Assembly: GCF_000485905.1 (NCBI RefSeq)
Contig: NC_022664.1
Location: 496,001-560,000 of the forward strand
Direction of reading: 5' to 3'
Length of the DNA stretch: 64,000 nucleotides
Origin: Spiribacter curvatus
Lineage (GTDB): Bacteria; Pseudomonadota; Gammaproteobacteria; Nitrococcales; Nitrococcaceae
This document shows positions 28,729-40,408 of the stretch, one piece after another; position 1 is the stretch's first letter, and each line of letters opens with the position of its first letter. A program made the position numbers and the translations under genes. Under the pieces are notes generated by a model, which worked only from the letters and a program-made list of their open reading frames with translations, had not been told where the DNA came from and did not search any database.

Positions 28729-29778
28729 ATGTCGGTCGTCCTGCGTCTTTTTTTCCAGTTTGCCGTGGTCGTCGGCGGCATTGTGTCCCACACAGCGGTG
28801 GCCGAGAGTGGTCCCGCGTCGGTGCAGGTCCCGGTGGCCAGCGATAGCGAATCGGCGCGATCCGAGGCGCTGGTGCGGGCCATGGACGCAATGCTCGTCC
28901 GGCTCACCGGGGATCCGGCCGTTACCGAGACTGAGCTCGCGACGCGCCTGCGCAGCCGCGTCGGGGAATACCTGAATGGCTTCTCCTACCGTACGGTGAC
29001 CGCGGCGGATGGCGATGGAGCGGGGCGCGAGACCCGCCTGCTGGCGCGGTTCTCGCGGCCGGCGCTGCGTAATGCGCTGGCCCGGGCAGAGATTGCGCTC
29101 TGGCCGCCGTCGCCGCCGACAGTGCTTGTCTGGCTGGGTGCCGAGCGCGATGGTGAGCGCTTCATCGCCGGCAGCGATCAGGGGCGGCCACTACTGGAGC
29201 GGATGCGGACGGCGGCGGCACCATTGGGTATCACGCTGATCACCCCGCTCATGGACCTCGAGGATCGCCGTAATCTCGGTTACGCCGACATCGCGGGTGG
29301 GTTCGTCGATCCGGTCCGCGAAGCCTCGGCGCGCTACGGAGCAGAGGCGGTTGTCGTGGGGCGTCTGCAGGGCGGAGAGACCGGGACGACCCGCGTCCGC
29401 TGGACGCTGCTGGCAGGGGATGAGGGGACGGCCGAGCGCTGGGTCTCGAGCGGTGATGGCGCGCGGTCGGTCCTGGCGTCGGGTGTCCGCGAGATGGCGC
29501 AACGCCTGCGTGCGCCCTTTGCCTACGTCCCTGATCCCGACTCCCGGCGTCGGTTGACGGTCGCGGTCAGGGGTGTGGAGTCGCTGGCGGCCCACCAGGC
29601 AGTGGCTGAACGCCTCGGTCAACAGGTGGGTGTCACCCGTGTCATTCCGGTGGAGATTATCGATGACCGCGTCCGCTGGCGGCTCGCGATCAACGTCGAA
29701 GCGGAGCGGGTGATGCGGGCCCTCGACACCGATCAGCGACTGCGATCCGATGGCGATGGATACCGTTGGCGCCCATGA
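28729..29778 (+). CDS. DUF2066 domain-containing protein
   Basis: A 349-residue predicted exported protein with an N-terminal hydrophobic signal (about residues 4-22). The conserved start of DUF2066 (SESARSEALVRAMDAMLVRLTGDPAV) follows, with a further alpha/beta region to the end. The function is unknown; the family is usually encoded between purM and hda, as here. ATG 28729 is chosen; GTG 28726 and TTG 28702 are possible, and none has a clear ribosome site. The stop overlaps the hda start (ATGA). Confidence 0.8.
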   Translation: MSVVLRLFFQFAVVVGGIVSHTAVAESGPASVQVPVASDSESARSEALVRAMDAMLVRLTGDPAVTETELATRLRSRVGEYLNGFSYRTVTAADGDGAGRETRLLARFSRPALRNALARAEIALWPPSPPTVLVWLGAERDGERFIAGSDQGRPLLERMRTAAAPLGITLITPLMDLEDRRNLGYADIAGGFVDPVREASARYGAEAVVVGRLQGGETGTTRVRWTLLAGDEGTAERWVSSGDGARSVLASGVREMAQRLRAPFAYVPDPDSRRRLTVAVRGVESLAAHQAVAERLGQQVGVTRVIPVEIIDDRVRWRLAINVEAERVMRALDTDQRLRSDGDGYRWRP

Positions 29779-30472
29779 GTCACGAGAACGGACCGCAGTT
29801 GGCGCTGGATTTCCGTTGGAACGATGCGGCGGACCTGGGGGCTTTCGTGTCCTCTGGCAACGAGCAGGCGGTTGCCGCGGTGGAGGCGCTGACCGGTTGG
29901 TTCGCCCAGTCGCTCTACCTGTCAGGGCCGCCGGGGAGCGGACGCAGTCATCTTCTGCAGGCAGCCTGTGGGCGCATGAGCGCAGCCGGCGGCACAGCGG
30001 TGTATATCCCGCTTGCCGACCATATTCACGGGCCGACGGCGCAGCTGGATGGCCTGGAGGCCCTGTCGCTGGTGACCGTTGATGATGTCGATGAGCTTGC
30101 CGGCCACGAGGCTTGGCAGGAGGCGTTTTTCCACCTGTTCAACAGGCTGCGGGATACCGGTGGGCTTTTGGTGGTGGCTGGAGCAGGCGCGCCGGCGGCC
30201 CTGTCGCTCGGGCTCCCCGATCTCGTCTCGCGCTTTGAATCCCTGCTTCGTCTGCGGCTCAGCGTGCCCGATGATGAACGGCGCCGCCAGATTCTGGCTG
30301 TCGCCCTGGCCCGACGCGGGCTGCGGATGCCGGCATCGAGTGTCGATTACCTGCTACGGCATGAGGCGCGTGACATGGATCATTTGCTGGCGGTGGTGGA
30401 TCGGCTTGACTGGGCATCCCTGCAGGCTGGTCGGCGCCTGACCGTGCCGTTCATCAAGTCGGTTCTGGCGGA

Positions 30473-30488
<16 letters not shown>
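29775..30488 (+). CDS. hda: DnaA regulatory inactivator Hda
   Basis: A 237-residue AAA+ protein related to DnaA domain III. QLALDF at residues 8-13 fits the beta-clamp-binding motif that tethers Hda to the sliding clamp. The nucleotide loop is GPPGSGRSHLLQA, with Arg replacing the Walker A Lys as in E. coli Hda, followed by VTVDDVDELAG (Walker B region) and the sensor segment SRFESLLRLRL. It promotes hydrolysis of DnaA-bound ATP after initiation. ATG 29775 overlaps the DUF2066 stop. The 3' end overlaps the DUF2069 gene by 16 bp. Confidence 0.9.
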
Positions 30489-31843
<1,355 letters not shown>

Positions 31844-31857
31844 GGTGGCCTTGGAAA

Positions 31858-31886
31858 TTGACCGCTATCAACTTTCCCGCGATACT
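31858..31886 (+). promoter_or_regulatory. promoter of the cytochrome c pair
   Basis: TTGACC (31858-31863), a 17-bp spacer and GATACT (31881-31886). The predicted start near 31893 leaves almost no leader before ATG 31901 but about 25 bases before ATG 31919, which favours the later start. Confidence 0.6.
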
Positions 31887-31918
31887 TTGCGCAGTCATCA
31901 ATGGCGAGAAGAGAAACA

Positions 31919-32251
31919 ATGATCTGCGGGCGATTGATCGGGGGAGTGTTTCTGGGACTGCTCCTTTTCACCGGGGCAGCCAGCGCCCAGGGCGACATCG
32001 AAGCGGGCCGGGCCAAGGCTTACACGTGCCTGGGCTGTCATGCCGTCGACGGTTACCGGAACGCGTATCCCTCCTACCGGGTGCCGAAGCTCGGTGGCCA
32101 GCATCCTGAGTACATCGTATCGGCGCTCAAGGCCTATCAGAACGGCGACCGTCAGCACACGACCATGCAGGCACTGGCGTCGACGCTGAGCGATCAGGAT
32201 ATTCAGGACATTGCGGCCTATTTCGCGTCACGTGGGCCGGAGGGGCAGTGA
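31919..32251 (+). CDS. small c-type cytochrome (c553/c4-like domain)
   Basis: A 110-residue periplasmic monohaem cytochrome c with a signal peptide (about residues 1-24, ending GAASAQG) and haem site CLGCH at 37-41. The likely distal ligand is Met83 in TTMQALASTLSDQDI. The LSDQDIQDIAAYF ending is typical of class I c553/c4 folds. It should carry electrons in the periplasm. ATG 31901 is an alternative start. It is coupled to a second cytochrome through a TGATG junction. Confidence 0.85.
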   Translation: MICGRLIGGVFLGLLLFTGAASAQGDIEAGRAKAYTCLGCHAVDGYRNAYPSYRVPKLGGQHPEYIVSALKAYQNGDRQHTTMQALASTLSDQDIQDIAAYFASRGPEGQ

Positions 32252-32607
32252 TGAATCGTTTGACGGGATTTCTGGCGGTCGGCCTTCTGCTCACCACCAG
32301 TGGGGTGCCGGCCCAGTCGATCGGGGATGTAGAGGCCGGAAAGGCAAAATCACAGAGCTGTGCGGCCTGCCATGGTGCTAAGGGGGCGTCCGATAACAGT
32401 GGGTTTCCCATGTTGGCCGGCCAGCATGCGGATTATCTGTTGCATGCGCTGAAGGCGTACAAGAGCGGCGATCGGCAGAACGCGATCATGAACGGTCAGG
32501 TGGCGGCACTGAGCGAGGAGGACATGCGCGATCTGGCCGCCTATTTCGCGGCGCAGTCCAGTGCCGTTCAAACGCTTCAGCGGCGCTCCGCGAACAGCGA
32601 CGGGTAG
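32251..32607 (+). CDS. small c-type cytochrome (c553/c4-like domain)
   Basis: A 118-residue periplasmic monohaem cytochrome c with a signal peptide (about 1-22) and haem site CAACH at 37-41. The candidate distal ligand is Met80 in IMNGQVAALSEEDM; Met54 in FPMLAGQ is also conserved in the family. It shares the LKAYKSGDRQ and DLAAYFA segments with the first cytochrome, so the two are probably an old tandem duplication and together resemble the two halves of a dihaem cytochrome c4. GTG 32248 is an alternative start. The last 31 bp overlap the SDR gene. Confidence 0.85.
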   Translation: MNRLTGFLAVGLLLTTSGVPAQSIGDVEAGKAKSQSCAACHGAKGASDNSGFPMLAGQHADYLLHALKAYKSGDRQNAIMNGQVAALSEEDMRDLAAYFAAQSSAVQTLQRRSANSDG

Positions 32608-33434
32608 CCGCGCCGGTAATCCGGGTATACAAGCGCGTAGCCTGATTCGCGCAGGCGTTGGTTGCTGCAGCGTCGACCACCCGCATCGCCGGCGGTTCGT
32701 TCGGGTGGTTCCGCGCCGATGGCCGCGGCCAGCCAGTCCATGATTTCGCACTGGCTGCAGGGCCGGTCATCAACGCCAAGATAGAGCGTTGATGGTCGAT
32801 CCATTCCACCGAGGTGCGCCAACACGCCGACGCAGTCGTCTTCGTGAATGCGGTTGGTGTAGCGGGGTGGATCAGCCTGACAGGTCGACCCTGCCTCGAT
32901 CCGTCGCAGCAGGGATTCCCGGCCCGGTCCATAGATGCCTGCGAAGCGAATGATCACATGCTCCCCGGGGTGCCGGGCAGCGATCGCCTCGGCCTCCAGC
33001 AGTCGCTTGCCAGAAAACCGGGTCGGCTGTGGCGGCGTGTCTTCATCGACCCATGCCCCGGCGTTTTCCCCGTACACCCCGGTGCTGGAGACGAAGATCA
33101 GCCGGACGCCCGCGTTCCCCGATGATTCCAGGGCACCGCGAAGATTCGCCAGTCCATCGACGTAGCGCCGCCGATAGCCATCGTCATCATACTGCGACGG
33201 CGTCAGGATGACGTAGACCTGATCCAGTGCTGCTGGCAGCCGTTCGCCCAGATCGGTGTCATTATCCAGATCAGCGGCGCAGGGAATGATTGCCTGGGGA
33301 AGGCTGTAGGGCTGCCGGCGTAGTCCGAAAACCGTGTGACCCGCCGCCGCGAGCTGCAGACCCAGTCGTGTCCCGATTCGACCGCAGCCGACGATCAGAA
33401 TGCGTTGCGGTGTCCGCTGCCGTGCGGTCATCAT
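32577..33434 (-). CDS. SDR-family NAD(P)-dependent oxidoreductase (YeeZ-like)
   Basis: A 285-residue extended short-chain dehydrogenase/reductase or nucleotide-sugar epimerase relative. The dinucleotide motif is IVGCGRIGTRLG near the N-terminus. The expected catalytic Tyr appears in STGVYGENAG, but the following Lys is not in the usual YxxxK spacing, so catalytic activity is uncertain. FAGIYGPGRES and NRIHEDDCVGVL are typical of the YeeZ-like group. Function unknown. It lies three bases downstream of proS on the same strand. Confidence 0.75.
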   Translation of the reverse strand: MMTARQRTPQRILIVGCGRIGTRLGLQLAAAGHTVFGLRRQPYSLPQAIIPCAADLDNDTDLGERLPAALDQVYVILTPSQYDDDGYRRRYVDGLANLRGALESSGNAGVRLIFVSSTGVYGENAGAWVDEDTPPQPTRFSGKRLLEAEAIAARHPGEHVIIRFAGIYGPGRESLLRRIEAGSTCQADPPRYTNRIHEDDCVGVLAHLGGMDRPSTLYLGVDDRPCSQCEIMDWLAAAIGAEPPERTAGDAGGRRCSNQRLRESGYALVYPDYRRGYPSLFAERR

Positions 33435-33437
33435 CGG

Positions 33438-35153
33438 TTACCCCCGTTCGCCGACTCTTTCCTGCAGCACCTCGACGACATCGTCGATCGGGATCGCCTC
33501 GCTCTCGGCGGCGTCCCGGGCGCGGTATTCGAGCGAGCCGGCCTTGAGGCCGCGCTCGCCGATGACGATCCGGTGCGGTATGCCAATCAGCTCCATGTCG
33601 GCGAACTTCACCCCCGGACGGGCATCACGATCGTCCCAGAGCGGATCCAGGCCAGCATCGCGGAGCGCGTCGTACAGTTTTTCGGTTGCCTCGGCCACCG
33701 CTGGTGCGCGGTCAGCACCGATGCTGACAAGCGCGACATCGAAGGGCGCCAGCGGTGCCGGCCAGGCAATGCCGCTGGCGTCGTGGTTCTGCTCGATGGC
33801 GGCGGCCACGACCCGGGATATACCGATACCATAGCAGCCCATGATCAGGGGCTGGGGATGGCCGTCCTCGTCGAGCACACGGGCATCCATGGCCTCACTG
33901 TACTTCGTCCCCAGCTGGAAGATGTGCCCGACCTCGATACCGCGGTGGATTTCCAGTGTGCCCTCGCCGCAGCGCGGGCAGCCCTCTCCCGCGACGGCGG
34001 TGCGCAGATCGGCGCAGGTCGGCAGGGGCATATCCCGATCCCAGTTCAGGTTGATCCAGTGCCAGTCGGCGCGGCCAGCGCCACTGGAGAAATTCGTCAG
34101 GCCAGCGGCGCGGTGATCGACGCGCTGCGTCAGGTCTGCGGGCAGATCCCGCGGTCCGATGAATCCGCGGGGGACACCTGTAGCCGCCAGTGCTTCCTCG
34201 GGTTCGGCCAGGCGTACCGTCTCGGCGCCCAATGCATGGGCGGCCTTGACCTCGTTGAGCTCGTCGTCACCGGCGACGAACAGCACGGCCGGGGCTTCAT
34301 CCGCCATCACGACGACGCTCTTGAGGACCTGCGAGGGGTGCAGGCCAAGCGCTTCGCACTGTTCGGCGACGCTGTGGACGCCCGGGGTCGATCGCTCCTC
34401 GGCAGGCGCTGGCGCGTTGATCGGCAGGGCCGACGGGCGGCTCGCGGCGAGCTCGGTGTTGGCGGCGTACGCACAGCGGTCACAGCTCGCGATCTCGTCC
34501 TCACCGGAGTCGGCCAGCACCATGAACTCCTCCGATACGCTACCGCCGATGGCCCCGCTGTCGGCGCCTACCGAGCGGAAGCGCAGGCCGAGCCGCGAGA
34601 ATGCCCGGCTGTAGGCGCTGTGCATGTCCTGATAGGTCGCTTCAAGTGAGGCCTGATCGATATGGAATGAATAGGCATCCTTCATCACGAACTCGCGGGC
34701 CCGCATGACGCCGAACCGCGGCCGGATCTCATCCCGGAACTTGGTCTGGATCTGATAATAGGTCACGGGTAGCTGGCGATAGCTGCGCAGTTCCTGGCGG
34801 AGATAGTCGGTGATGACCTCTTCATGGGTCGGCCCAATGCAGAACGAGCGTTTGTGCCGATCCTTAAGGCGCAGCAGCTCGGGGCCATACAGCGACCAGC
34901 GTCCGGACTCCTCCCACAGCTCTGCTGGCTGAACGGCGGGCATCAGCACCTCGAGGCCGTTAATGCGGTTCATCTCCTCGCGCACAATCCGCTCAACCCG
35001 ACGCATCACCCGCAGACCGAGTGGCTGCCAGGTATACAGTCCGGCGCCGAGTTTCTTGATGAGACCCGCGCGGAGCATCAGCTGATGGCTGATGATCTCA
35101 GCGTCTGCCGGTGTCTCCTTGCTGGTGAAAAGGGGAAAGCGGCTGGTGCGCAT
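33438..35153 (-). CDS. proS: prolyl-tRNA synthetase
   Basis: A 571-residue class II synthetase of the bacterial type, with the editing (INS) domain inserted between motifs 2 and 3 (about residues 225-395). MRTSRFPLFTSKETPADAE at the start, FRDEIRPRFGVMRAREFVMKD (motif 2) and GCYGIGISR (motif 3) are diagnostic. ATG 35153 is preferred over an ATG 21 bp upstream because family members begin with MRTS. The SDR gene follows immediately. It is divergent from ilvH. Confidence 0.95.
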   Translation of the reverse strand: MRTSRFPLFTSKETPADAEIISHQLMLRAGLIKKLGAGLYTWQPLGLRVMRRVERIVREEMNRINGLEVLMPAVQPAELWEESGRWSLYGPELLRLKDRHKRSFCIGPTHEEVITDYLRQELRSYRQLPVTYYQIQTKFRDEIRPRFGVMRAREFVMKDAYSFHIDQASLEATYQDMHSAYSRAFSRLGLRFRSVGADSGAIGGSVSEEFMVLADSGEDEIASCDRCAYAANTELAASRPSALPINAPAPAEERSTPGVHSVAEQCEALGLHPSQVLKSVVVMADEAPAVLFVAGDDELNEVKAAHALGAETVRLAEPEEALAATGVPRGFIGPRDLPADLTQRVDHRAAGLTNFSSGAGRADWHWINLNWDRDMPLPTCADLRTAVAGEGCPRCGEGTLEIHRGIEVGHIFQLGTKYSEAMDARVLDEDGHPQPLIMGCYGIGISRVVAAAIEQNHDASGIAWPAPLAPFDVALVSIGADRAPAVAEATEKLYDALRDAGLDPLWDDRDARPGVKFADMELIGIPHRIVIGERGLKAGSLEYRARDAAESEAIPIDDVVEVLQERVGERG

Positions 35154-35224
35154 GGCGGCCTGTCCTGTCATCAATGGAAAGCCGACAGGTTAGCCGACCG
35201 TCGCCGGGTCGCCCACCCCCGTCC

Positions 35225-35253
35225 TTGACGCTCCCATGCGGGCGCCGTAACTT
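35225..35253 (+). promoter_or_regulatory. candidate promoter of the ilvH-ilvC operon
   Basis: TTGACG (35225-35230), a 17-bp spacer and TAACTT (35248-35253), about 50 bp upstream of ilvH. I see no attenuator-like leader peptide or terminator in the short leader. Confidence 0.45.
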
Positions 35254-35305
35254 GCACGGCTTACATCAGATCAATTGCGGATCAAGCGGCGCCAGTCGAC
35301 AAGCT

Positions 35306-36837
<1,532 letters not shown>

Positions 36838-36866
36838 CGGCGGGTCACCGCGACGCAGAGGTCGCC

Positions 36867-37637
36867 ATGACCGACCATCGACCGATGTCGCGCCGCTCCG
36901 GGCGCGGCATCTATCTATTGCCCAATCTGATCACCACGCTGGCCCTTTTCTTCGGGTTCTACGCGGTGGTGGCGGCCCAGTCCGGTGCCTATGAGACGGC
37001 CGCCGTCGCCATCTTCGTGGCGATGGTGATGGACGGGCTGGATGGGCGTGTTGCCCGCCTGACCAATACCCAGACGGATTTCGGGGTCCAGTACGACAGC
37101 ATCGCCGACATGATCTCCTTCGGCATGGCGCCGGCGCTGGTCGTGTTCCTGTGGGCGCTGGATGATCTCGGCGAACTGGGCACCGTGTGGGATAAGCTCG
37201 GATGGGTCGGGGCATTCATTTACACCGCCTGTGCCGGGCTGCGGCTGGCACGCTTCAACACCCAGGTTGGTGTCGCCGACAAACGCTACTTCCAGGGACT
37301 GCCGAGTCCGGCCGCCGCAGCGGTGCTGGCTGGCATGGTCTGGTCAGGCGACCGGCTCGAGTTTGGGGGCTGGCCGGCGGGGATTCCGGCGCTGGCGCTC
37401 ACGATCGCCGCCGGTGTTCTGATGGTCAGTAATGTCCGCTACGACAGCTTCAAGGAAATCGACTTCCGCTACCGGGTGCCGTTTGTCGCCATCGTCCTCG
37501 GTGTGATGGGGGTGGCGCTCATGTCGGTCCACCCGCCGCTGGTGCTGTTCGGCATTGCGTTGACGTACCTGAGCTCGGGACCGATTCTGACGGTGTTGCG
37601 CCGTCGACGGCGTCGCAAACGCCGCCATGCGGGTTAG
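36867..37637 (+). CDS. pssA: CDP-diacylglycerol--serine O-phosphatidyltransferase
   Basis: A 256-residue inner-membrane CDP-alcohol phosphotransferase that makes phosphatidylserine. The signature DGLDGRVARLTNTQTDFGVQ (starting near residue 52), completed by YDSIAD, supplies the catalytic Asp residues. Six to eight hydrophobic segments follow, and a strongly basic tail (RRRRRRKRRH) ends the protein. It lies between ilvC and leuA, an arrangement common in related bacteria. Confidence 0.9.
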   Translation: MTDHRPMSRRSGRGIYLLPNLITTLALFFGFYAVVAAQSGAYETAAVAIFVAMVMDGLDGRVARLTNTQTDFGVQYDSIADMISFGMAPALVVFLWALDDLGELGTVWDKLGWVGAFIYTACAGLRLARFNTQVGVADKRYFQGLPSPAAAAVLAGMVWSGDRLEFGGWPAGIPALALTIAAGVLMVSNVRYDSFKEIDFRYRVPFVAIVLGVMGVALMSVHPPLVLFGIALTYLSSGPILTVLRRRRRRKRRHAG

Positions 37638-37671
37638 ACTGGAATGACGATCACATGTGAGGGGCAGGATG

Positions 37672-39225
37672 ATGAGTGAAGCCGATCGGCTGACCATCTT
37701 TGATACAACACTGCGTGATGGCGAGCAGTCGCCTGGCGCTTCCATGACCCGTGAAGAGAAGGTGCGCATTGCCCGCGCCCTCCAGCGACTGCGGGTGGAT
37801 GTGATCGAGGCTGGGTTCCCGGCCGCCAGCCAGGGCGACTTCGAGTCGGTCCAGGCGGTGGCCGAGACCATCACGGATGCCCGGGTGTGTGGCCTTGCCC
37901 GCGCCAATGAGCAGGACATCGATCGTGCCGGCGCGGCCATCGCGCCGGCCCCGGCGGGACGTATCCATACCTTCATCGCCACCTCGCCGGTGCATATGGA
38001 GAAAAAACTCCAGCTCCGTCCCGAGGAGGTCATCGAGCGGGCAGTGGCGGCAGTCGGTCGGGCCCGTCACCTCTGCGACGATATCGAGTTCTCGCCCGAA
38101 GACGCCGGTCGGTCTGATCCGGATTTCCTCTGCCGGATCATTGAGTCGGCGATCGATGCGGGCGCGACAACCATCAATATCCCGGATACCGTTGGCTATA
38201 ACCTGCCGGCGCAGTTTGCGGGGCTGATCCGCAGCCTTCGTGAGCGTATCCCCAATGCCGATCGGGCGGTATGGTCGGTCCATTGTCACAATGATCTGGG
38301 GCTGGCGGTGGCCAATTCGCTGGCGGCGGTCCGCGAGGGCGCCCGGCAGATCGAGTGCACCATCAACGGCCTCGGCGAGCGGGCCGGCAACGCCGCACTT
38401 GAAGAGATCGTCATGGCGGTGCGCACCCGACAGGACGACCTGCCCTGTGATACGCGGATCGAGACCCGGGAGATCGTGCCCACCTCCAAACTGGTGGCGA
38501 ACATCACGGGTTTCCAGGTCCAGCCCAACAAGGCGATCGTGGGCATCAACGCCTTCGCCCATGAATCGGGCATCCATCAGGATGGCGTGCTCAAACACCG
38601 CGAAACCTACGAGATCATGCGCGCCGAGGATGTCGGCTGGGGCACCAACCGGATGGTGCTTGGCAAACACTCGGGCCGGAATGCCTTTCGCAGCCGTTGC
38701 GACGAGCTGGGGATCCGCTTTGAGACGGCGGCGCAGCTCAACGAGGCCTTCCAGCGCTTCAAGGAACTGGCCGACAAGAAACACGAGATCTTCGATGAAG
38801 ACCTCCAGGCCGTTGCCACCGAGGCGGTCGCCGCCATGGAGGAGGACCAGAGCGTGACGCTGGTGGCGTTCCGCTGCTGCTCCGAGACGGGTGAAACCCC
38901 GGTGGCCGAGCTGACCCTGCAGATCGATGGCGAGGAGCGCCACAACAGTGCCGCTGGTGATGGACCAGTGGATGCAGCGTTCAAGGCGATTGATGGTCTG
39001 CTCAATGTGCAGGCGGAACTGCTGCTCTATTCGGTGAACAACATCACCACCGGGACCGACGCGCAGGGTGAGGTGACTGTCCGCCTGGAGCGCGGCGGCC
39101 GCGTCGTCAACGGGCAGGGCTCGGATACCGATATCGTCATCGCCTCAGCGAATGCCTATCTCAATGCCCTCAACCGGCTTCGCACGACCGGTGGGCGTAC
39201 GCACCCCCAGACCGACGGCGTCTGA
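37672..39225 (+). CDS. leuA: 2-isopropylmalate synthase
   Basis: A 517-residue enzyme for the first leucine-specific step, condensing acetyl-CoA and 2-ketoisovalerate. [15 protein letters not shown] is the catalytic N-terminal signature, [13 protein letters not shown] binds the metal, and the C-terminal LeuA dimer domain (about 390-510) provides leucine feedback. ATG 37672 is chosen with GAGGGG 7 bp upstream; ATG 37669 is an alternative. Confidence 0.95.
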   Translation: MSEADRLTIFDTTLRDGEQSPGASMTREEKVRIARALQRLRVDVIEAGFPAASQGDFESVQAVAETITDARVCGLARANEQDIDRAGAAIAPAPAGRIHTFIATSPVHMEKKLQLRPEEVIERAVAAVGRARHLCDDIEFSPEDAGRSDPDFLCRIIESAIDAGATTINIPDTVGYNLPAQFAGLIRSLRERIPNADRAVWSVHCHNDLGLAVANSLAAVREGARQIECTINGLGERAGNAALEEIVMAVRTRQDDLPCDTRIETREIVPTSKLVANITGFQVQPNKAIVGINAFAHESGIHQDGVLKHRETYEIMRAEDVGWGTNRMVLGKHSGRNAFRSRCDELGIRFETAAQLNEAFQRFKELADKKHEIFDEDLQAVATEAVAAMEEDQSVTLVAFRCCSETGETPVAELTLQIDGEERHNSAAGDGPVDAAFKAIDGLLNVQAELLLYSVNNITTGTDAQGEVTVRLERGGRVVNGQGSDTDIVIASANAYLNALNRLRTTGGRTHPQTDGV

Positions 39226-39248
39226 ACGGGCGGAACGGCGGTGTCGGC

Positions 39249-39920
39249 ATGATCGATCAGCGACGTCGACGGATGTTGGACGAGATGGGGCTCACGGTCT
39301 GGCGCCGACGGGCAATGACCACCCAGGACGCCGGCGAACCGCGGGAGCCTGACCCGGCGTCCGACTGGTCATCTCTGCTCGCGGGTATCGAGGGCTGTCA
39401 GCGCTGCCCGCTCCACGCCACCCGTCAGCGCGCGGTACCGGGGGTCGGTGACCGGACGGCCCGACTGATGATCATCGGTGAGGCCCCTGGCGCTGAGGAG
39501 GATCGCCGGGGTGAGCCGTTCGTCGGCCGCGCGGGTCAGCTGCTCGATGCAATGCTCGCGGCGATCGGTCTCGACCGGCACAACGACGTTTTCATCACCA
39601 ACGTCGTCAAATCGCGTCCACCGGAAAACCGCGATCCGCATGCCGCTGAGATTGAGGCCTGCCGACCGTGGCTGGATGCGCAGCTCGCGCTTATCCGGCC
39701 GGCGGTCATCCTGGCGGTGGGGCGCGTCTCCGCGCAGTCGCTCACCGGTAGCAGCCGTACGATTGGCAAACTGCGTAATCAGTGGCACGCCATTGGCGAG
39801 ACCGGCATCCCGCTGCGCGCAACCTATCATCCCGCTTACCTGCTGCGGCGTCCGCCGGCCAAGGCACAGGCCTGGGAGGATCTTGTGACGCTCAAGCGCT
39901 ATCTGCGAGCCGCGGCATGA
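39249..39920 (+). CDS. family 4-type uracil-DNA glycosylase
   Basis: A 223-residue uracil-DNA glycosylase of the iron-sulfur family 4 group. Motif 1 is [20 protein letters not shown] (78-97) and motif 3 is YHPAYLLRR. Family members hold a [4Fe-4S] cluster with four cysteines; here Cys50, Cys53 and Cys138 are present but the third position is Ser122 (VVKSRPP instead of the usual VVKCRPP). The N-terminal 40 residues are Arg-rich. It removes uracil from DNA. It overlaps rimI by 4 bp. Confidence 0.88.
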   Translation: MIDQRRRRMLDEMGLTVWRRRAMTTQDAGEPREPDPASDWSSLLAGIEGCQRCPLHATRQRAVPGVGDRTARLMIIGEAPGAEEDRRGEPFVGRAGQLLDAMLAAIGLDRHNDVFITNVVKSRPPENRDPHAAEIEACRPWLDAQLALIRPAVILAVGRVSAQSLTGSSRTIGKLRNQWHAIGETGIPLRATYHPAYLLRRPPAKAQAWEDLVTLKRYLRAAA

Positions 39921-40408
39921 GCGCTGCGCCCATGGACTGCCTTCCGGTCATCCGGCCCATGCGGCCGCGGGATGTCACCGCGGTGTACGGCGTAGAGTCG
40001 AATGCCTACGACTATCCCTGGGCGTCGAACATCTTCCGCGATTGCCTGCGCATGGGGTACGAGTGCTGGGTGCAGCTGGCCACCGATCGGGTGGTTGGCC
40101 ACGTCGTCCTTGCCATGGGGCCCGGAGAGGCACACGTGCTCAACCTCGCGGTGCATCCTGACTGGCATGACCGTGGGTTCGGTCGAGCCCTTCTCGAACA
40201 GGCCCTGAGCCGTGCCGAGGAACTGGGGGCTGAGTCGGTGTTCCTGGAAGTGCGGCCCAGTAATGCACCGGCGGTGCATCTCTACTCAGGCTTTGGCTTT
40301 CGCCGTGTCGGCCGTCGGCCGGGTTATTACCAGACCGCGACGGGCCGTGAGGACGCGCTGGTCATGCGTTACGACCTTCGGGAGGTCGCACCGGTCGGAC
40401 GGCGATGA
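39917..40408 (+). CDS. rimI: ribosomal protein bS18-alanine N-acetyltransferase
   Basis: A 163-residue GNAT acetyltransferase. The acetyl-CoA loop is the V-x-P-x-W-x-x-R-G-F-G-R-A-L-L region near residues 78-93, and the family features NAPAVHLYSGFGFRRVGRRPGYY at the C-terminus match RimI, which acetylates the N-terminus of ribosomal protein S18. ATG 39917 overlaps the UDG stop. A UDG-RimI arrangement is common in proteobacteria. Other GNAT substrates cannot be ruled out. Confidence 0.85.
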   Translation: MSAAPMDCLPVIRPMRPRDVTAVYGVESNAYDYPWASNIFRDCLRMGYECWVQLATDRVVGHVVLAMGPGEAHVLNLAVHPDWHDRGFGRALLEQALSRAEELGAESVFLEVRPSNAPAVHLYSGFGFRRVGRRPGYYQTATGREDALVMRYDLREVAPVGRR

